DNA of 64,000 bases from Halanaerobium hydrogeniformans. Lineage in GTDB: Bacteria; Bacillota; Halanaerobiia; Halanaerobiales; Halanaerobiaceae. Both the position numbers and the translations under genes were made by a program. The DNA lies in contig NC_014654.1 of the NCBI RefSeq assembly GCF_000166415.1, positions 1,984,001-2,048,000 of the forward strand. Direction: 5' to 3'. Shown here one piece after another: positions 61,585-64,000 of the stretch; position 1 is the stretch's first letter; every line of letters starts with the position of its first letter. The notes under the pieces were generated by a model that saw only the letters and a list, made by a program, of their open reading frames with translations, was not told the DNA's origin and searched no databases.

Positions 61585-63888
61585 TTATTTATTCAAGTTA
61601 TTTAGGACTTGTTCAATATCACTAATAGACTTGTTTAAAATAAACCTTCTAAAAGCCGAGCTTTCTTCCAGTAAATTATGCAGTTGTTTTGCTCTCAAAT
61701 TGCTCAATCCCTTATCTTCTATTCCCCCTTTAGAAATAAGTATTTCATCATAGCTTATATATTCATAGTTTAACATTGCTCTTGCAGCTAAATACTGAAT
61801 CCCTCTTTTAATGGTTATTTCTTTTTCACTTAAAGTCACTGCAGCTCTTCTAAGATTAAAAATTCCATTTTCATGATTAAGATTATATTTTATCAAAGCC
61901 ATCAGCATTTTGATGAATTTTTTAAAGCTTTTATCAGCTGGATGAAGATCCGTAATAAAAATTTCTTCTGCTTCAGTTAAAATAATCATTTCTTTAATTA
62001 TCTCAACTGAAGGTGGAATAGTTAAGAAAACAAGTCTTTTCGCTTTTTTTTGATACTCTCTATTTACTACTGGGTAAAGCGAAAACTCTTCTTTGCTTTC
62101 TAAAAAATATGAGGTGTTTTCTAGTCCCGCCTTTAAATCTGCTGCTGACTTATTTTTATAATTGACTATTTTTATAAAACTTGAAGTTTTCTGAGAAGCT
62201 TTATCTATATCTACTGGATCTTTTTGCTTATCTAATGGGCTTAGTGCTTTGATTTCTAACTCTAAACTCCTATTCCCCTGATAAATGTTCTCGCTTAATT
62301 TAAAAGCCAATTTCTGTTTTTGATGGATTTTTATATCTTTTGCCCACCACCAAAGAGCAGTTATTTTATCTTTACCATCAGAAACAACCATTTTTTTATG
62401 TCTACCATTGGAGAGCTCCCTACTATTTAATATCTCAACTTCTGTGTAAAAAACAGGTTCAGGATTTGCTTCCCCGAACGGAGCAAATAATCTTAATTTT
62501 TGATAAAACTCATGGTTCAGCTCAGCTAATTCTACTTCCAGGTCTGTTGTAATAACTAGGTTTTGCTCTAAGCTTTTTAGTTCTTGATTAATTAATCTTT
62601 TTAACCGCAATCTGAATTTTTCCAATCTATCTTTTTTTAATGAAAAACCTGCTGCTGCAGCATGACCACCATGTTTTTCGAGAAGAGAAGAACATTTAGA
62701 AATCAAATTATTAATATTTATTCCTTCAATAGATCGAGCAGAAGCAGTTATTAGATCTTTATCCGGATTATAGGTCATCAACACAACCGGAATTTGATAA
62801 TTTTCTGCAATTCTACCTGCTGCAATACCTATAACACCTTGATGCCAGCTCTTATTATAGAGAATAAGTGCTTTTCTTTGCTCACTATCAATAGCTTTTT
62901 CAGCTTCCAGGAAAATTTCCTGGCTAATTTTTTTTCTCTGTTGATTTATATCTTTTAATTGAGCAGCAAGTGAAAAAGCCTGGGTTTTATCTTCTGCCAG
63001 AAGCAATTTTAAGGCTTTTTCAGCATTATCAATCCGTCCAGCAGAATTTAAAATTGGAGCAATTTGAAAACCAAGTACTTTTTCATTGATCTCATGAGCA
63101 TTAATATTTAATTCATTATAGAGAGCTTTTAAACCAGGTCTTTGGCTCTGCTGCAGTTTTGTTAAAGCAGTTTTAAATAAATATCTGTTTTCACCAATTA
63201 AAGGAACTACATCTGCTATAATAGCCAGCAAAAGTAAATCCAAAAAATCTTTTTCTTCCCCGGCCCGTTCAATTTTTTTATAGATAGCTTTGACCAGAAA
63301 AAATGCCATTCCAGCTCCAGGCAGCCAATATCCCTGGTGATTTTCAGCTAATAATCTGGGAGAAAGAATATAATCTGCAGGTGGTAATTTTTCTGGAAGA
63401 TCATGATGATCTGTCACAACAAAGGCCATCCCCATTTTTTTAGCAAATTTTACTTCTTCATAGTTACTAATCCCACAATCACAACTAATAACTAAATCAA
63501 TACTTTCTGAATATGATTTCAAAACATCTTTATTCAAACCATAACCTTCTTTAAAACGATCTGGAATATGATATACAATATTATCACTCAGCCTTTGCAA
63601 AGCTCCCATTAAAATCGCGGTAGAGCTTATACCATCAACATCATAGTCACCATAGATTAAAATATTTTTATTATTTTTAATATAAGATAAAATAAAGTCT
63701 ACTGCTTCCATAATTTGAGGGAAAGCCTCTAAATTAAGCTCTTCATAATTGTCTAACTCAAGAAACTTCTTTAGTTCATTTTTATTATTTAAACCTCGTG
63801 CAGCAGCTAAAGCAGCTAGTTTTTCATCCTGAAAATAATCAATTAATTCGGCTTTTAGATCAGCTTCCTTTGGTTTCTTTATCTGCAT
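61585..63888 (-). CDS. recJ: Single-stranded-DNA exonuclease RecJ
   Basis: A 767-residue RecJ. Catalytic motifs are IYGDYDVDGISSTAIL (motif I), CDCGISN (II), VVTDHHDLPE (III, DHH), LAIIADVVPL (IV), then DHHA1 with HGGHAAAAGFSL and an OB-fold part. The C-terminal 200 residues are the extra domain seen in Firmicute RecJ. It degrades ssDNA 5' to 3' in recombination and mismatch or base-excision repair. The ATG has GGGGTGGGA just upstream. A preceding gene is cut off by the window edge. Confidence 0.96.
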   Translation of the reverse strand: MQIKKPKEADLKAELIDYFQDEKLAALAAARGLNNKNELKKFLELDNYEELNLEAFPQIMEAVDFILSYIKNNKNILIYGDYDVDGISSTAILMGALQRLSDNIVYHIPDRFKEGYGLNKDVLKSYSESIDLVISCDCGISNYEEVKFAKKMGMAFVVTDHHDLPEKLPPADYILSPRLLAENHQGYWLPGAGMAFFLVKAIYKKIERAGEEKDFLDLLLLAIIADVVPLIGENRYLFKTALTKLQQSQRPGLKALYNELNINAHEINEKVLGFQIAPILNSAGRIDNAEKALKLLLAEDKTQAFSLAAQLKDINQQRKKISQEIFLEAEKAIDSEQRKALILYNKSWHQGVIGIAAGRIAENYQIPVVLMTYNPDKDLITASARSIEGININNLISKCSSLLEKHGGHAAAAGFSLKKDRLEKFRLRLKRLINQELKSLEQNLVITTDLEVELAELNHEFYQKLRLFAPFGEANPEPVFYTEVEILNSRELSNGRHKKMVVSDGKDKITALWWWAKDIKIHQKQKLAFKLSENIYQGNRSLELEIKALSPLDKQKDPVDIDKASQKTSSFIKIVNYKNKSAADLKAGLENTSYFLESKEEFSLYPVVNREYQKKAKRLVFLTIPPSVEIIKEMIILTEAEEIFITDLHPADKSFKKFIKMLMALIKYNLNHENGIFNLRRAAVTLSEKEITIKRGIQYLAARAMLNYEYISYDEILISKGGIEDKGLSNLRAKQLHNLLEESSAFRRFILNKSISDIEQVLNNLNK

Positions 63889-63941
63889 TATCCCACCCCA
63901 GAATACTAATATTTCTGATCTTTTTTAGAGTTAAAAGCAAT

Positions 63942-64000
63942 TTACAAAAACTCCATTTCTTCAACCGCTTCCCAATCAAGATCAAGGTTTAAGTCTTCTT
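63942..64000 (-). CDS. C-terminal end of an upstream gene, 5' part outside window
   Basis: On the minus strand the frame entering from 64000 reads EDLNLDLDWEAVEEMEFL and stops at TAA (63942-63944). The acidic ending and its distance to recJ (about 54 bases) suggest a real gene upstream of recJ in the same direction. Too little is visible to name it. Confidence 0.55.
   Translation of the reverse strand, partial: EDLNLDLDWEAVEEMEFL

Overview
The window is AT-rich, with tightly packed bacterial genes, strong AGGAGG-type ribosome sites, many Rho-independent terminators and Firmicute-type gene blocks (gatCAB-ligA-pcrA, pyk-pfkA-dnaE, TRAP). It also encodes proteins that only make sense in a cell with an outer membrane: two CsgG-like pores, CsgF, curlin-repeat proteins and a small beta-barrel-like protein ending in Phe. 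A low-GC diderm Firmicute fits best, most likely of the Halanaerobiales type; this placement is inference from gene content, not from a database search.

Layout. 1-9 kb: the tail of a transposase, a cold-shock protein, an orphan proton-antiporter-like membrane subunit, an OpuC-type compatible-solute ABC transporter whose binding protein is circularly permuted, pgpA, an ADP-ribosylglycohydrolase and small genes. 9-22 kb: a decayed, insertion-rich stretch. It holds dpaL, a c-di-GMP turnover gene broken by an IS3-family element (excision in silico restores the frame), two IS30-family elements each with an unusually long target duplication (13-15 bp), tRNA-Leu(CAA), a baeRF-like gene, a MocR-type regulator, a DUF2254-like pseudogene and an IS256-family element. 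22-24 kb: fchA-folD of one-carbon metabolism.

24.0-30.3 kb is the most interesting part: a minus-strand curli-like functional amyloid locus. In transcription order it holds a regulator (OmpR-like HTH, BTAD and a degenerate GGDEF-like tail), two curlin-repeat proteins, a small outer-membrane-like protein, CsgF, and two tandem CsgG paralogues that differ in the pore-constriction loop. No CsgE, CsgC or LuxR-type CsgD is visible. Terminators follow each curlin gene. A related sequence/structure element lies on both sides of the structural and secretion genes, and the downstream copy sits in a run of consecutive hairpins.

30-64 kb is mainly housekeeping: Fe-ADH, YwlG, radical SAM and PHP proteins, then mtrB (TRAP) between dnaE and pfkA-pyk, a NifU-like protein, YlbF and YfcE family proteins, a DUF362 ferredoxin, an rRNA uracil methyltransferase, a MATE exporter, a CoA-disulfide reductase/rhodanese fusion beside an ArsR regulator, gatB-gatA-gatC-ligA-pcrA, hflX, hslO and recJ.

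How it works together: the curli block looks self-contained (regulation, subunits, accessory protein, pore). The neighbouring broken GGDEF/HD-GYP gene may reflect loss of one c-di-GMP input. The transporter block and the AT-rich low-GC character fit an osmotically challenged anaerobe, but nothing in the sequence proves the habitat.
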